From Butyriboletus loyo (lineage: Eukaryota > Basidiomycota > Agaricomycetes > Boletales > Boletaceae): 56,246 nt of DNA. This document shows, piece by piece, positions 1 to 11,163 of the stretch. Made by a program: the position numbers and the translations under genes. Under the pieces are notes generated by a model that saw nothing but the letters and a program-made list of their open reading frames with translations, was not told the DNA's origin and searched no databases. The stretch covers positions 1 through 56,246 of the forward strand of contig JBBPSI010000162.1 in the NCBI GenBank assembly GCA_038093515.1. Direction: 5' to 3'. Position 1 is the first letter of the stretch. Every line of letters begins with the position of its first letter.

Positions 1-11
1 TAAGCATAAGA

Positions 12-363
12 TGTCATGGTCCAGACCGGCCCAGACTCTATGACGTCACGCCTCATGTATTTAAATCTCCGTTTGCTTCTCTTCCTTTTGATCACTGTCG
101 ACTTCTATTTTCCCATCATCATCAACGCATGACTCACTTCGTATATACATATGTAGTAACTAGTCACATGCATTGCATGGTCTGTGTGCACTCCCTTGTA
201 ATATAAAAGGACTTGTGGTTGCAGCTAGGATTCCCTAGCTTTAACCACTTGTCTTATTTGCTGGCAACAGTTGAGAGATTAAGGCCTGAGCTATCCTCAT
301 TATACCTCACCAGCTACTGTGTATAGCAGCAACGGTTGCGGAACCCCGTGTGACTTGATAACA
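12..363. repeat. Possible solo LTR-like sequence
   Basis: This stretch is non-coding, starts with TGTCATGG and ends with TTGATAACA, so it has the TG...CA ends typical of retrotransposon LTRs. It carries a TATTTAAAT-like box near 58 and a second AT-rich box near 201 (AATATAAAAG). I found no matching target-site duplication at the two ends and no polypurine tract beside it. The LTR reading rests only on length and ends and is weak. Confidence 0.25.
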
Positions 364-1016
364 TCATTGTCTCATAACAGTTTCACACTCCAGCATAACA
401 CCTGGCTCACCCAACCCCATCAGCAAAAAGTCACCACATGGGCTTGTTGTGGATAGCAAGGGTGAGAGTGTGTATGGGCACCACTGCCACTGCATGTGAA
501 CATCACCCTTGTTGCTGAGGTAACTGACACCCATAATTTCCATGATACATGGTCATGTCGTTCCGAATGAGAATAAGAAACTTGCATCCATTGGGATATA
601 ATTGGGAGACTCGGAGACACCGAACAGAATGGTGGAGCCACACTCCTTTGCCGAACCCGAGACACCAACCTAGCAGTTAGCACCTACACAGATGAGAGAT
701 TTATGCCCTGTTCGTGGGTGGGCTACCACGCCCCCTGCCCAAAAATGACATGACCAGGAACGAAAAGGCCAGCGGGTAAGACCCGAAGCCCTGAGTCCTT
801 GTAGTCCCGAACGTGCACGTTCTGTTTGTCATGGACTATCAGCACTTATTTTTGGGACACTTGCAGCGTCAGACGCGCAACGATCGACTCACTGTTCCCA
901 CTGGGTATGATGGGCCATTCGAGAAGTTGCTGGTTGCGGTTAGGCGATTTCGTTGAAAGGGGTGTCATGCTGCAAAAAATGTAAACAGTTCTCCCTTGAT
1001 CCCAGACAAAAGGTTT
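364..1016. other. Intergenic, no supported gene
   Basis: Open frames here are short and show no family motif, splice pattern or coding bias. Nothing beyond unique-looking intergenic DNA can be supported. Confidence 0.4.
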
Positions 1017-1240
1017 ATCTTTTTTTTGAGAGAGGCACAACGGTGTATGGCAACCGCCTAGACTGGTTCCAGTACACATGGCACAAGGCACATATCCCGC
1101 TGCTGAAGAGGCACTCAGGCTCAATTCAGTACGCAATAGTGGTGGTATGAACTTACGCGGTCTGGGAATGCCGCAACCCAGGGAAAGTGGCATATCCATC
1201 AAGTCACCAGACCTCAAAAGGTTGATCTTTAATTTGTGCG
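1017..1240 (-). repeat. SINE remnant (copy A, internally deleted)
   Basis: On the minus strand this copy ends in a run of A (T run at 1020-1027 on plus) preceded by the same sequence as the copy near 45.6 kb, including the shared part that reads GGCACAACGGTGTATGGCAA on plus. The other end shares CCAGGGAAAGTGGCATATCC with that copy. About 190 bp present in the 45 kb copy, including its pol III B-box, is missing here, so this copy should be transcriptionally dead. Confidence 0.6.
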
Positions 1241-1550
1241 GCAAACTCGGACGGAGCGAAAAATGAAAAATGTTTACATAATTGAGACACGTTCAAAAAC
1301 TAAAACTAACACTAAAACACGCCATCGCGGTATCGTATCGACCGTGGAAAGCGAATATGATCCAGTACAGTAGTACAATCCAACGAAATCGCTCATCACC
1401 GTAGAGAGAAAGTACACGAATCTGTAAAAACACAGCAAGGCTATCAGAGAAATGAATTAGCCGAGAACCAGTCAGAATTGGTAGCCGACGAAGTTTCGCT
1501 CGCTGATCTGATAGAGAAAAAGTGATGATAGACGCAGACTCGGAGGAATG

Positions 1551-3576
1551 TCAGGCCATCATTCGCTCGACATCCATCTGCGACGCTTTGATGCTCTCAA
1601 CGATGCAGCTCATCAAGGGCTGGTAATCGCCTTCCCAGGCCTGTTTCGAGACGTGTCAACAAAGAGTCCGCCGACTTGAAAACCAATTCACGCTCACCGT
1701 GTTCATACTCTTGTAATACGCGCCTCGCCACACGGGCAAGATACACACTGGTGGGAACCCATGGCGCACGAGGGGAATGGACGATAGCAGCCTAGCCATC
1801 CTTCCATTTCCGTCCTGGTGTGTGAGCGACGGAAGATGAGACGATATGGATACAGGCCGAGAATAAGCAGACGCTCACGTCAAAAGGATGACAACGCATA
1901 AATGTAACGTGGATCCACGCCGCCGTCGCAAACGGATTACGCCATCGTGCAATGTATTGCTGCATGCATCCATATCAGCACGTCCAAGCGAAGAGACAGC
2001 GTCGACACATACCCTCCCCATCTTGCAAATGTAATCCAACTGCTGGTCTACCAGCTCTGCAGAGCAATACGCGAGGTTATATTGGTGGCTCCGCACCACG
2101 GCCGACCTTTGCGTGGTCTGCCGTGTATGGCCCGCGTTGACATAGTGCAGTACGCCAGTGCGCCCGCCGCGGTCGACGATCTGGATCTTGGAAGAGCGCA
2201 TGAGCTTACCGTGGATCGCCTTGATGCTCTCGGTCGTCAGCTCCTCGATGTGGTCTGTCATTTGCAGGACCAATGCGTATGCCTGGAGTCGGGATCGGTC
2301 ACAGCATTGGGCGTGTCAGTCGACAGTCACCTATGGGGGAGAATGACAGGGTACATGCCTCACCGAGATCAAGTAAAGAGTTGACGAGTACATCCGGATC
2401 CTTCACTTCGCTCCCACGAGCGCAGCGAACGAGGGAAGGGGTGAATCCATATCGCATCAATGCCTCGACGGACTAAAAGCAAAAATGTTTCCCGATAAAC
2501 GACGGATGCTAGCGGCGACATACCTCGGGTGCGAGTTCACAGTTCTGATCGAGATAGATGGCTTGGAGCCAGCTATAGTTGAGCAACTGTCTTTGGTACC
2601 TGGACGTCTGCCAGTCACTGAGAATATCGGGTGCACAGGTAGGAAGCATTGGCCACGAGAACGGATTTGCGAACGCGCGGGCGTGTTTCCAATGCTGGAA
2701 GAACTGCAGGCCATCACTTTTGAGCGCTAGACGGGGACAGGGTGGTCAATGTACGGGTCTATGGCATGACCCAGTGATCGGTGTGAAAGCTCACCCTCTC
2801 TTTCTGCATCCTCCTGAGCCCGGCTCCGCAGCTTGGAGACAAAGTCGGCAAACGGTGCGCTCTGCGGACCCACGTCGATCGCACGAAGGACCTATTCCGC
2901 GACATCACGGCCACCCCGCCGACACATCACACATGCAGCCCCACCTAAGTCACGCTACCACGCACCTCGTCGTACAGCTCCAGCGCGGTTCTGAGCGAGC
3001 CCCCAGCAGCACGAACGTCTGCGACTCTGACCTGGAAGAACGGGATCGGGAACTTGGGGAGATAATAGTCCTCCCAGGCGAGCGCAAGCTCGCGGATACA
3101 TCGCCCGACGTCAGCAGGGTCCGATGCGTTGTGGAGACGAGTGATGGTGTCGCAGAGGGCTTGAGCGTCTTCCTGTGGTACGATCTCGGGGAGGATCTGT
3201 TCCACCGGCGTGAGCAGCAGAGGACGACGTCGATGGGGTGATCGAGGTCAAGGCAAAGACGGGGAAGAGGACGTCAGGCTACGTACGACGAGTTCAGGCA
3301 CCGAGGCGTAGTCCCAGCCGGCGATATGCACCGGCGCGAGCTTGGCGCAGTGGAAGGGTACGTGAAAATCCGAATCCAAGCGCATCATCTGAATCGTTTG
3401 TGAGACGATGCCCGGTGTGTGTGCGTTGTGTGTCGACGTCGAGAGGTCGGAACTTGTGAGTGGGTGTATTAAAAAAAAGGGAGGTGGACCAGCACCAGAT
3501 CGAAAGGATGGAGGAGACCTTGGATGATTTGCTGACACAGCACAGACACCGCGCCCATTGAAACGGCCTCGAACAT
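1551..3576 (-). CDS. Fic-domain protein (putative AMP transferase), multi-exon
   Basis: Fic enzymes transfer AMP or related groups to protein hydroxyls. The core is clear once introns are removed. An exon at 1959-1879 ends with HPFD, and after an intron (1878-1815) the next exon (1814-1698) opens with DGNGR, which together give the canonical HPFxDGNGR loop with the catalytic His. The last exon is 1640-1551. These three exons join in phase 0. Upstream exons are recognisable: the block containing WLQAIYLDQNCELAPE near 2620-2530, one with VEALMRYGFTPSLVRCA near 2480-2365, and a helical block at 3205-2945 containing LAWEDYYLPKFPIPFFQVRV. I could not resolve every 5' junction. The frame appears to slip near 3205-3240, and the start at 3576 is a guess. 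It lies about 100 bp downstream of the TRP1 stop on the same strand. Domain call is firm; exact 5' structure is not. Confidence 0.72.
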
Positions 3577-3677
3577 GCAAGTTGGGTCCAGTTCATTTCC
3601 AGGGTGAAAACTCAAAAATCGACCCGGCTCGCACCGCAGAACGTGCACCTTCGGATTACAAGTAAACCAAACATATC

Positions 3678-6504
3678 TCAATTCAACCCGGGTCGCGCCT
3701 TGACAGCTTGGACGAACGCCTTGACCTTTTCCGCATCCTTTCCCGTCCCGTCCTCCCCCTCGACGCCGCCGCTCACATCCACCGCCCACGGCTGCACCCG
3801 CGCGATCGCCTCGGCTACATTCGACGGATCCAGTCCCCCCGCAAGGATGAGCGGCAGACGTGCGTGACGAGGGGTAACCAGATCGGCACCAGCGCTACGC
3901 CCATCCTCGTCTTCCTCTGCCTTCTTGCCTTCATCTCCGTCTCCATTCTCTTTTTCATTTTCATTTCCGTTTTCCGTCTCTGTCTCGGTTCCGCTTTTGC
4001 CCGCTTGCTCGTGTTCGTGTTCGTTGCCACGCGCGTTCACGAGCACCACCTCACCACGATTCAGTTCGCCCCCATCCACCAACCCGCGTGCGCGTGTCCA
4101 ATCAATCGTCTTGCCGCTCCCTCCACTCAGCCCGTCGTCTCGCTGTGCGTCCAGCAACACGAACGCGTGCAACCCAGGCCGCGTCACGTCCCATAGACCG
4201 ACCGTCTTCGCCGCGACCCCATTTCCATCCCCAGCACTAACGTGGAACGCGCGCACGACAGGCACGCCCACGAAGCGTGTCCACTCAATTGGCTCCGCCC
4301 CGTGTAACTGCACGAGATCCAATCCCACACGCGCGACCGTCTCCTGCACGACATGCAGCGGCGCGTCTTGGAACACGCCCACGAGCAACGGACGACGGTG
4401 GGCGAGCGTACGTACGAGTCTGCGCGCATGGATCGCGAACCAGGGCACGTTCCCTACGTCTCGTTCCACACCCACTTCTGTTCCCACCCCAGTATCGGTA
4501 TCGGTATCAGTTTCAGTTTCAGTTTCAGTTTCCGTCTTCGCCTCGACGTCGGCGTTCACATTTACACTTGAGGGCGCCTTCAACGAAGACCGAAAGGCAT
4601 GGACAGCACTTGCAATCGATCGCGCGGCATCGACCGAAATGCACCGCTTGCTCGACGGGACGAAGACGAGGCCAAGGAGGTCTGCACCAGCTTCAGCAGC
4701 CACCAACGCCTCCTCTGCGCTCCTGATCCCACATATCTTCACCAACACCTGCCCATCCTTCTCCTCTTCCTCTGGAACCGGCCAATCCAACAAGTGGTGG
4801 ATAAACGCCCGCGCGTCCTCGGCGCGCATGAGTGCCTCGCCTACAAGCACCGCTCCAACACCTTGCTTGACATACTCCCTCACATCTCCAGGTCCACTGA
4901 TGCCACTGAGCGCACAGAGAATGACATCACCCCGTGCCATATCCGCAAGTCGGCTCGTCGTACCCATGTCCACGTTGAAATCATGCAGGTTACGGTTATT
5001 CACGCCAATCACCTTGGCGCCAAGCTCGAGCGCGACCCGCATTTCATCCGTCGTATGTACCTCGACGAGAGGCTCCATCCCGAGCGATAAGGAGTAGGCA
5101 TACAAAGCGTGGAGGCGTGCGTGCGGGAGCATAGCAACGATGAGTAGAACAGTATCGGCACCCCATAAGCGGGCCTCTGCGATCTGGTACTCGTCGAGGA
5201 TAAAGTCTTTGCGAAGGATCGCGGGACGGTTCGGGAGGCTGTCGATGGCCTGGCGAGCAAGCCGCATGTCGAGCAGGGAACCCTTGAACCAGGTAGGCTC
5301 GGTGAGAACGGAGATGACGGCTGCACCAGCGAGGGCGTAAGTAAGCGCCTGATGTGCCGCATTGGCATTGGGTGCAATATCGCCTTTGGACGGGCTCGCA
5401 CGTTTAATCTCAGCCATCAGTGAAGGCGATCTGGCTTTGAGGCGCGGAATGAGAGGGACGAGCGGCGGGGCGAGGTGGAGCGCGAGGTAGGTGTCGAGGT
5501 CGCGCACCGAAGTACCGGGAAGAGACTTGGCATGTTGGACGTCCTTGAGACGCTGTTCATAGATGCGTTCGAGGATGGTGGGCACTTTGGTTTTCAGTTC
5601 GGCTGCGTTCTCGACTCTTGGAATGAGCGCATCGTAGGGGAAAGGTGGGAGAACGGTGTCGAGGACGCGTGTGTCTGGGTTTTCCCGCCATGTACCCCCT
5701 TTGAGGCTAAGAAAGTTGCGGAGGAGGGCGTCGCCGCTTTCGGAGAGAATGCTCTCGGGGTGGTATTGGACAGCTTCGAGTACGAACTCGCGATGACGGA
5801 CGCCCATGATGACGCCGCTTTCTTCGGTCACGCAAGTGACCATGAGTTCCTTGGGGAGCGTTTTCAGAGAGGCACTGAGGGAATGATAACGCGTGGAGAG
5901 GATGCTCTGAGGGACGTCTCTGAAGCAACCTCGCCCATCGTGTCGAATGGGGCTGAGTTTGCCGTGTTTGATCTCGCCCGCATAACTGTTTTTTTTTGGG
6001 GGGCGTGCGTTCGCACTCACGGTTAGTCCAGTGGCGAGACAACGAAAAAGAAAAAGAAAAGACAGACCCGATGGTGCCGCCGTATACGTCGACTATACAT
6101 TCGAGACCCATGCAAACACCCAGGACGGGGACCTTGCCTGTAAAATAGCGTACGGCGTCGCGGGAGACGCCCGAGTCGGTGGTGGGGTGTCCGGGACCGG
6201 GGGAGATGATGAGGGACTTGATGGAGAGCTGGGGGAGGGCGGAAGCGGGTATGGCATCGTTGCGGATGACGGTGACGTGTGCACCGAGGAGGCAGAGTTG
6301 TTGGTAGAGATTCCACGTGAACGAGTCAAAGTTGTCGATGAGCAGACAATCGACGGGTTGGGCGAGTGCGGGTGGTAAAGACCCTGATGTTGTCGTGGTC
6401 GTCGTGGTCGCCGCCGCCGCCGCCGTCGTCGTCGTCGTGTTGGAGGACATTGTTGGTGGTGAGACAATGATCAAGTGATGTGCCCTTTGATCTGACTCGG
6501 GCAT
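3678..6504 (-). CDS. TRP1: Trifunctional tryptophan biosynthesis protein TRP1 (GATase-IGPS-PRAI)
   Basis: Fungal TRP1 supplies the glutaminase subunit of anthranilate synthase plus indole-glycerol-phosphate synthase and phosphoribosylanthranilate isomerase. Exon 1 (6504-6068) and exon 2 (5985-3678) join across an 82-bp intron inside [15 protein letters not shown], giving 914 residues. The GATase domain has nucleophile Cys131 in GVCMGLEC and His221/Glu223 in QYHPES. IGPS spans about 275-545 with [18 protein letters not shown] and VNNRNL. PRAI runs from about 559 (VKICGIRS) to the end ([19 protein letters not shown]). The first 45 residues contain Thr and Ala runs from triplet repeats; a second possible start is Met19. 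Two low-complexity acidic inserts (about residues 613-659 and 797-849) interrupt the PRAI barrel. The intron donor is GTCTGT, off consensus. Confidence 0.95.
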
Positions 6505-6793
6505 CGAAAAAGCGGTGCCAACTTGGTCAACGTTTGCATCTGATTATTGTAATTCGACCGACGTCGATCAGCTGTTGATTACATTAGTAGTGCTCCCCCG
6601 ACCCTCATCCGAGACCTGATTCCTGATTCCAAGAGCTGTGATTTGACGGTCTGGACAAAGAGCGATGTATATGACATCCGCGTCTAGTGCTCCCAAAACC
6701 CCTCACCGCATCCAACACCCCCCAAGTGCCATCACAAGCAAGCGATTCAGAGACGCCAACACGTCGCCTCATTGATCTCCGAAAACCTGACTA

Positions 6794-8893
6794 CTAGAAA
6801 CGTATCCTGTACGCTTGTCTGTGCAACCAGCTCATCGTCCAGTGTCGACCGTTTCCAGCTTGACCCCGGAAAGCGACCGCTACAAAATAGCAGTGAGCTT
6901 CTACCAAATGCCAGAATCGGTCAGCGCTTACCTCCAAAGAACCACTCGCAGGTAACATCCTCAAGCTACCCGTGGACCCATCCCATACGTACCGCAATCC
7001 ATCCTTGGCAACAGTATCCCAAGAGAACGTCTCCACATGCTCAGCCAACCAAGTCGCCCGCTTGACGCTAATGGGAGGACCGCGACCTTGGACACACAGC
7101 TCCACCAACGCTGTAAGCATATCATCGTCAGGAACACCCATGAGCGACACAAGCGTCGCTTGGGTCTCTCGCGACTGCACCAAGGAGACGACATCCCCCC
7201 CATTGAAGTTGTCGCAATCGACGATTCGGAGATGGGAAAGGCGCGCCGGTGCGGATACGCCGTGCAGTCTTTCTAGAAACGTCCCGGACATCCTCGGACA
7301 GCCGATCACGGAGAGTCTTTCTCCGTTCCATCTGGAGACAAGGTCTTCTATCGTCGCACTCGAGTCCATGGACGCAAGCGTGAGGTTGGTGGAAGAAAAC
7401 AGTAGGTTGGAATCTGGGTCAACCTCTCGAAAACCATGCACGGTGCAATCGATGATTGTGATATCTTCCCGCAAGCCGGTTCCCATGCCAGTGCGTAAGA
7501 GAATGCCTCGCAGAGCTGTCCTACCAGTGATCCTGCGGAGGCAGAGAATAGCAGGTCTGAGCATGGGTAGGTTTGGATACGGTGCATTGTCGTCGAAATG
7601 AATGTCCTTGACCGTTAACTCTCGTATCAATGGTAGGATGTCGATCACCGATAGGAACTTGTACAGGGAGATGGCATTTCCGTCAGAGGCAGCATCACCG
7701 CAGATAGTCAAAGATGTTATATGCCTGAACCAGCTCACGAGACGAAAATGGGCCATGAAAGGATTCTTGAGAAAGTGACCACTTAACGTGACTTGCTGAA
7801 GCAGAGGAACTTTGAGTTTCCCGTCATATTCATGGCTGTTTCCGGCAGGAAGCCACCTTGATAATTGAGAGACGCGGCCAGCGTCAGAGCGACGACTCAT
7901 CAGTGTGAGCACCTTGAGGTGCCGGGCACGTCTTCTCTCCTTCCAGAATGCGGGTATTGAAGAACTATGCTCAACATCGAACGAAAGCGACCAGATACGG
8001 TTGATGTGTGGACGGAGAAATTTCATGGCATGACCAACACCTGCCCGCTCCGAGTCGTGTGACTCAGAGGTTCCATGATGTCTCGTTACGACGATTTTCA
8101 AGGGGAAATTGCCTGCCCATTCGAGCGTGGTGCGGGTGGCATTCAGCGACGTAGCGAGATCGTCCAGCATGATGACCATGCATGTCCAGTAGAGGGGCAT
8201 GGTTCTCAGAATCCGAAACCACCTTCGACACACGCAAGCGAGTGCGTATGGGAAGAGAGAAGGAGACAGGGGGTCCTCGTCGAGCCACAACGCCGTACTG
8301 TTACCGTTCACGTTGTCTTCCAAGCCAACGCATGATTCGAATACGATTTGGAAGATCATGTGAACGATTTCGGTGGGAAGAGAATGTGGGCCCGTGGGCC
8401 ACGATTCGGGGGATCCTTTGGGTGTGATGCTGGACGTTGGCAGCGTGTTGTGGTCTAATTGATGGGGCGAAGAGATGAGGTTAGAGAAGGCCGCGATCGC
8501 GCTTAGTGGCTTTGCCCCCGCCGAGTCCGCGTGGTTTATGATGCAGCTAACCGCATCAGGCTGTGAGCACTGAGGGACATGTCACTGATGGAACTCTTAT
8601 CAAATAACGACCGGGCTCACCGTGGATGTGCATGGGTCTATCGAAGAGTCCATCGGTTTTGGTCCACTCCTGGCAGTCACCGTGCGGTACGCGCTAAAGT
8701 TGGTGGGGAATGAGAACGACAATGGCGGTGCTGAGTTTACCGCATCCGATCTGAAGTAATCATCTTCAGAGTGTTGAGAATGGAGTTCATCAAAGAAAGT
8801 TCCACACATTACTAGTAGCCGCGCACTTGGCAGCAAATCATCGAGGTAGTCATAGACTCGTTCGTTCCCGTTCAGACTCAGAGGCTCGCGCAT
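6794..8893 (-). CDS. F-box protein with leucine-rich C-terminal region
   Basis: Typical basidiomycete F-box protein, presumed to recruit substrates to an SCF ubiquitin ligase. Exon 2 (8569-6794) carries the F-box-like stretch SLPTEIVHMIFQIVFESC, then ALACVCRRWFRIL and MPLYWTCMVIML, followed by a long irregular leucine-rich part (for example ILPLIRELTVKDIHFD, LSHLRIVDCDNF). No ATG lies upstream in exon 2, but an open frame at 8893-8621 beginning MREPLSLNGNERVYDYLDDL ends on a GTGAGC donor in phase 0 and joins exon 2 at a CAG acceptor, giving 682 residues. Exon 2 is secure. Exon 1 is an inference from the splice fit. A degenerate relative of its C-terminus lies at about 9.1-9.6 kb, so this is a locally duplicated family. 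Confidence 0.75.
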
Positions 8894-9054
8894 TCCAGAA
8901 TGGTTTCAGTTCTATTTGCGAGCGTGTAAGTCGTCGGTAACATACTCGGAGACAGGGAACATTCAAGCCGGATACGTCTGCCATGTCAACTCGGTCATGG
9001 CAAATATCACGGGGATGACCCTCTGTATCTTGACAGCGGGTAACACACTGCACA

Positions 9055-9600
9055 TCAGGTATGTGTCGTTCTATGTACTTGAAGCTCTCGAACCGAACGT
9101 TCTACGCCATCGATCCTGAAAATGACTGCTATAACCATTCGAGAGTCTGGACATCGCTCGCCCATCTTGGGATCTATCTTTACCTCCATAGACAATGCAG
9201 CCAGTTCCCGGCGACTGCATCCCAGAAGTACCTCAAACTGTCCCTTGCAGCCGTATCCCAAGAAAACTCTGACACTGATCGATGGACTGCGTCCACGAAC
9301 GTCAGCTCGACCCGAGCTTGGTCGGAGAGCCACTGGATCGTGACAGCTTCTTTCTCTGGGGTCGTCACAGTTCAAGTGAGAATGCTCAGAATACATCCTG
9401 TGCGATTCAATTTGTAGAAGTATAGGACATTTGCTTTGGGCGTGACGGCTCAGAGAGGCAAATCATCGATGACGAGCATGGTTCGGATGGTGTCGGGCGA
9501 CGTGGCACGAAAGAGAAGCAATCGAAGAACACCAAGCTTGAATCTGGGCGGCGAAGCTCTTTCAACTGATCCGAGTTGGCTATTCTATCAGTGGAAATGT
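9055..9600 (-). pseudogene. Degenerate fragment of an F-box protein C-terminus
   Basis: A minus-strand stretch at 9368-9180 reads FSWDTAARDSLRYFWDA, closely matching FSWDTVAKDGLRYVWDG near the end of the F-box gene at 6.8-8.9 kb. A second frame near 9540-9440 contains leucine-rich sequence (LRLLLFRATSPDTIR) of the kind that precedes it. The pieces lie in different frames and no F-box is present. This looks like a decayed tandem copy. Confidence 0.55.
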
Positions 9601-11163
9601 TTGATGCCTACTACAATGGGTTTTGGATCATGCAATACCAGTGCAGGAAGGTATCACGAAAACTTTAAGTTTCACCATGGTCCGTGATCCCCTCGGAGGT
9701 TGTCAGATACGTGGAGGCTTCAGGGGCTTGAAAGAAATGCCCTCGCCCATAGGGATCCAGTGGCGTCGTACTAGAGCTGAAACCAGGGTCAATGGGTATG
9801 GGGAAACAAAGCGCTACGACAGTGGACGAGGCAATGTCATGATGCATGGGTAAAGTTGGTCCAGTGGAATTGGTGGGAAGATCGTCGTCCATCGTGGCGT
9901 GACTAAACGCCAACAGGGCAATAACTGGATCATTCAATGGCTATCGCCAATGTTGGCGTGGCGATAGAGACGTCCAGCGTTTGAGCGGAAACACCTGCGA
10001 CTCCTGCCACATGTTGCACTGGAAATATGATCGGGTATAAGAAGAATCAGAGTCGGTGACTGCGTACGTACTGTGGGAAATTATATGAATCATTATCCAG
10101 TCCGACATCATCCGTTCGATGTACAGAGACCAGATTCACACACCCCAAGTTAACCTAGCAGGTTCCAGGCAACTTTCACAAAACGGTGAAGCAACCCTAT
10201 CAGAATATTATGACAATCAGGTTCGACCTTGTCCAAGGCAGCACTTGCCACTTCTGGTCCGTTGACCGGCCTGGACCGACTGAAACCTGATCCTATCACT
10301 CTCGCTAGACCCTGGATCTCCCTGGAAAGCATGTAGCAAGGGACTATTATTGCATTACTGCAGGACTGCGGACTTTTAGTTGACAGCCAAGTGTGGTTCA
10401 CCGGCAAAAAAACGAAGGTAAAAGACTAATTACCGCGGCTCGTGGGTGCATCAATTCTAAAAAAAAGGGCGGCGACGTCGGGGCCCGGTATCGTCGCCAG
10501 CAACGCATTTCAGGGGAAGACAACACAGGTTGAATCATTAGCGCAGCTCACCTGTGAATTAAAGGTGAAGACATGCCCCCGCCGAATATCAACAGGATCA
10601 GAATGGCAGTGAAAAGTGCATCTAGTAACTTCAGATCCGAGGCGGTAGCCCAAATGCGAAGCTTGGGTCCAACAACCTTGACCGGGCTGTAGGGGTCTTG
10701 TAACGTTCAAGTAGTGATTTGATGTGACGCAAACTATCAGTATCCTAAGCATTCAATAGATGAATGCATTCATATACCTGAATGGCCGGCAACGTGCATA
10801 AGCAGAGATTTCTCACAGGGGAGGTTTCAACGAGGCCGCCAACAGCATGGGCCTTTTGATCAGTTGCACAGATTGAAGGTGGCAGAGTCACGGTCCAGCG
10901 CGGTGCAGTGCTCGTAGTGACAGGCCGCGAATACGAGACTTCCATAAAAGGGAATGACCAAGGACTATATACAAAGCGAAAGACGTTGTACGTGACCTTG
11001 TGGACTGTGTCCATTTCGATTTCGCCTTGTTTCCTTTCCTTCACTTCTTTTTGTTTCTTGTATTTACCGTTTATCCCCTTTCGACCTTTCTTTCTTCCAA
11101 TTTGCGTCTGGCACGCACTATCGTTGTCGGTTTAGTAGACTCTTTACCCCACTCCCTCTTACA
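9601..11163. other. Long intergenic region with noxR promoter
   Basis: No gene is recognisable between the F-box fragment and noxR. The last 150 bp are strongly pyrimidine-rich on the plus strand (about 11020-11110, CTTTCCTT/TTCTTTTTG tracts), a usual sign of a fungal core promoter, directly upstream of the noxR start. Confidence 0.45.

Noticed and set aside
3925..5097. 390-codon open frame on the plus strand
   Set aside because: It is antisense to TRP1 exon 2; its Ser/Thr/Pro-rich composition is the shadow of the TRP1 codons and repeats.
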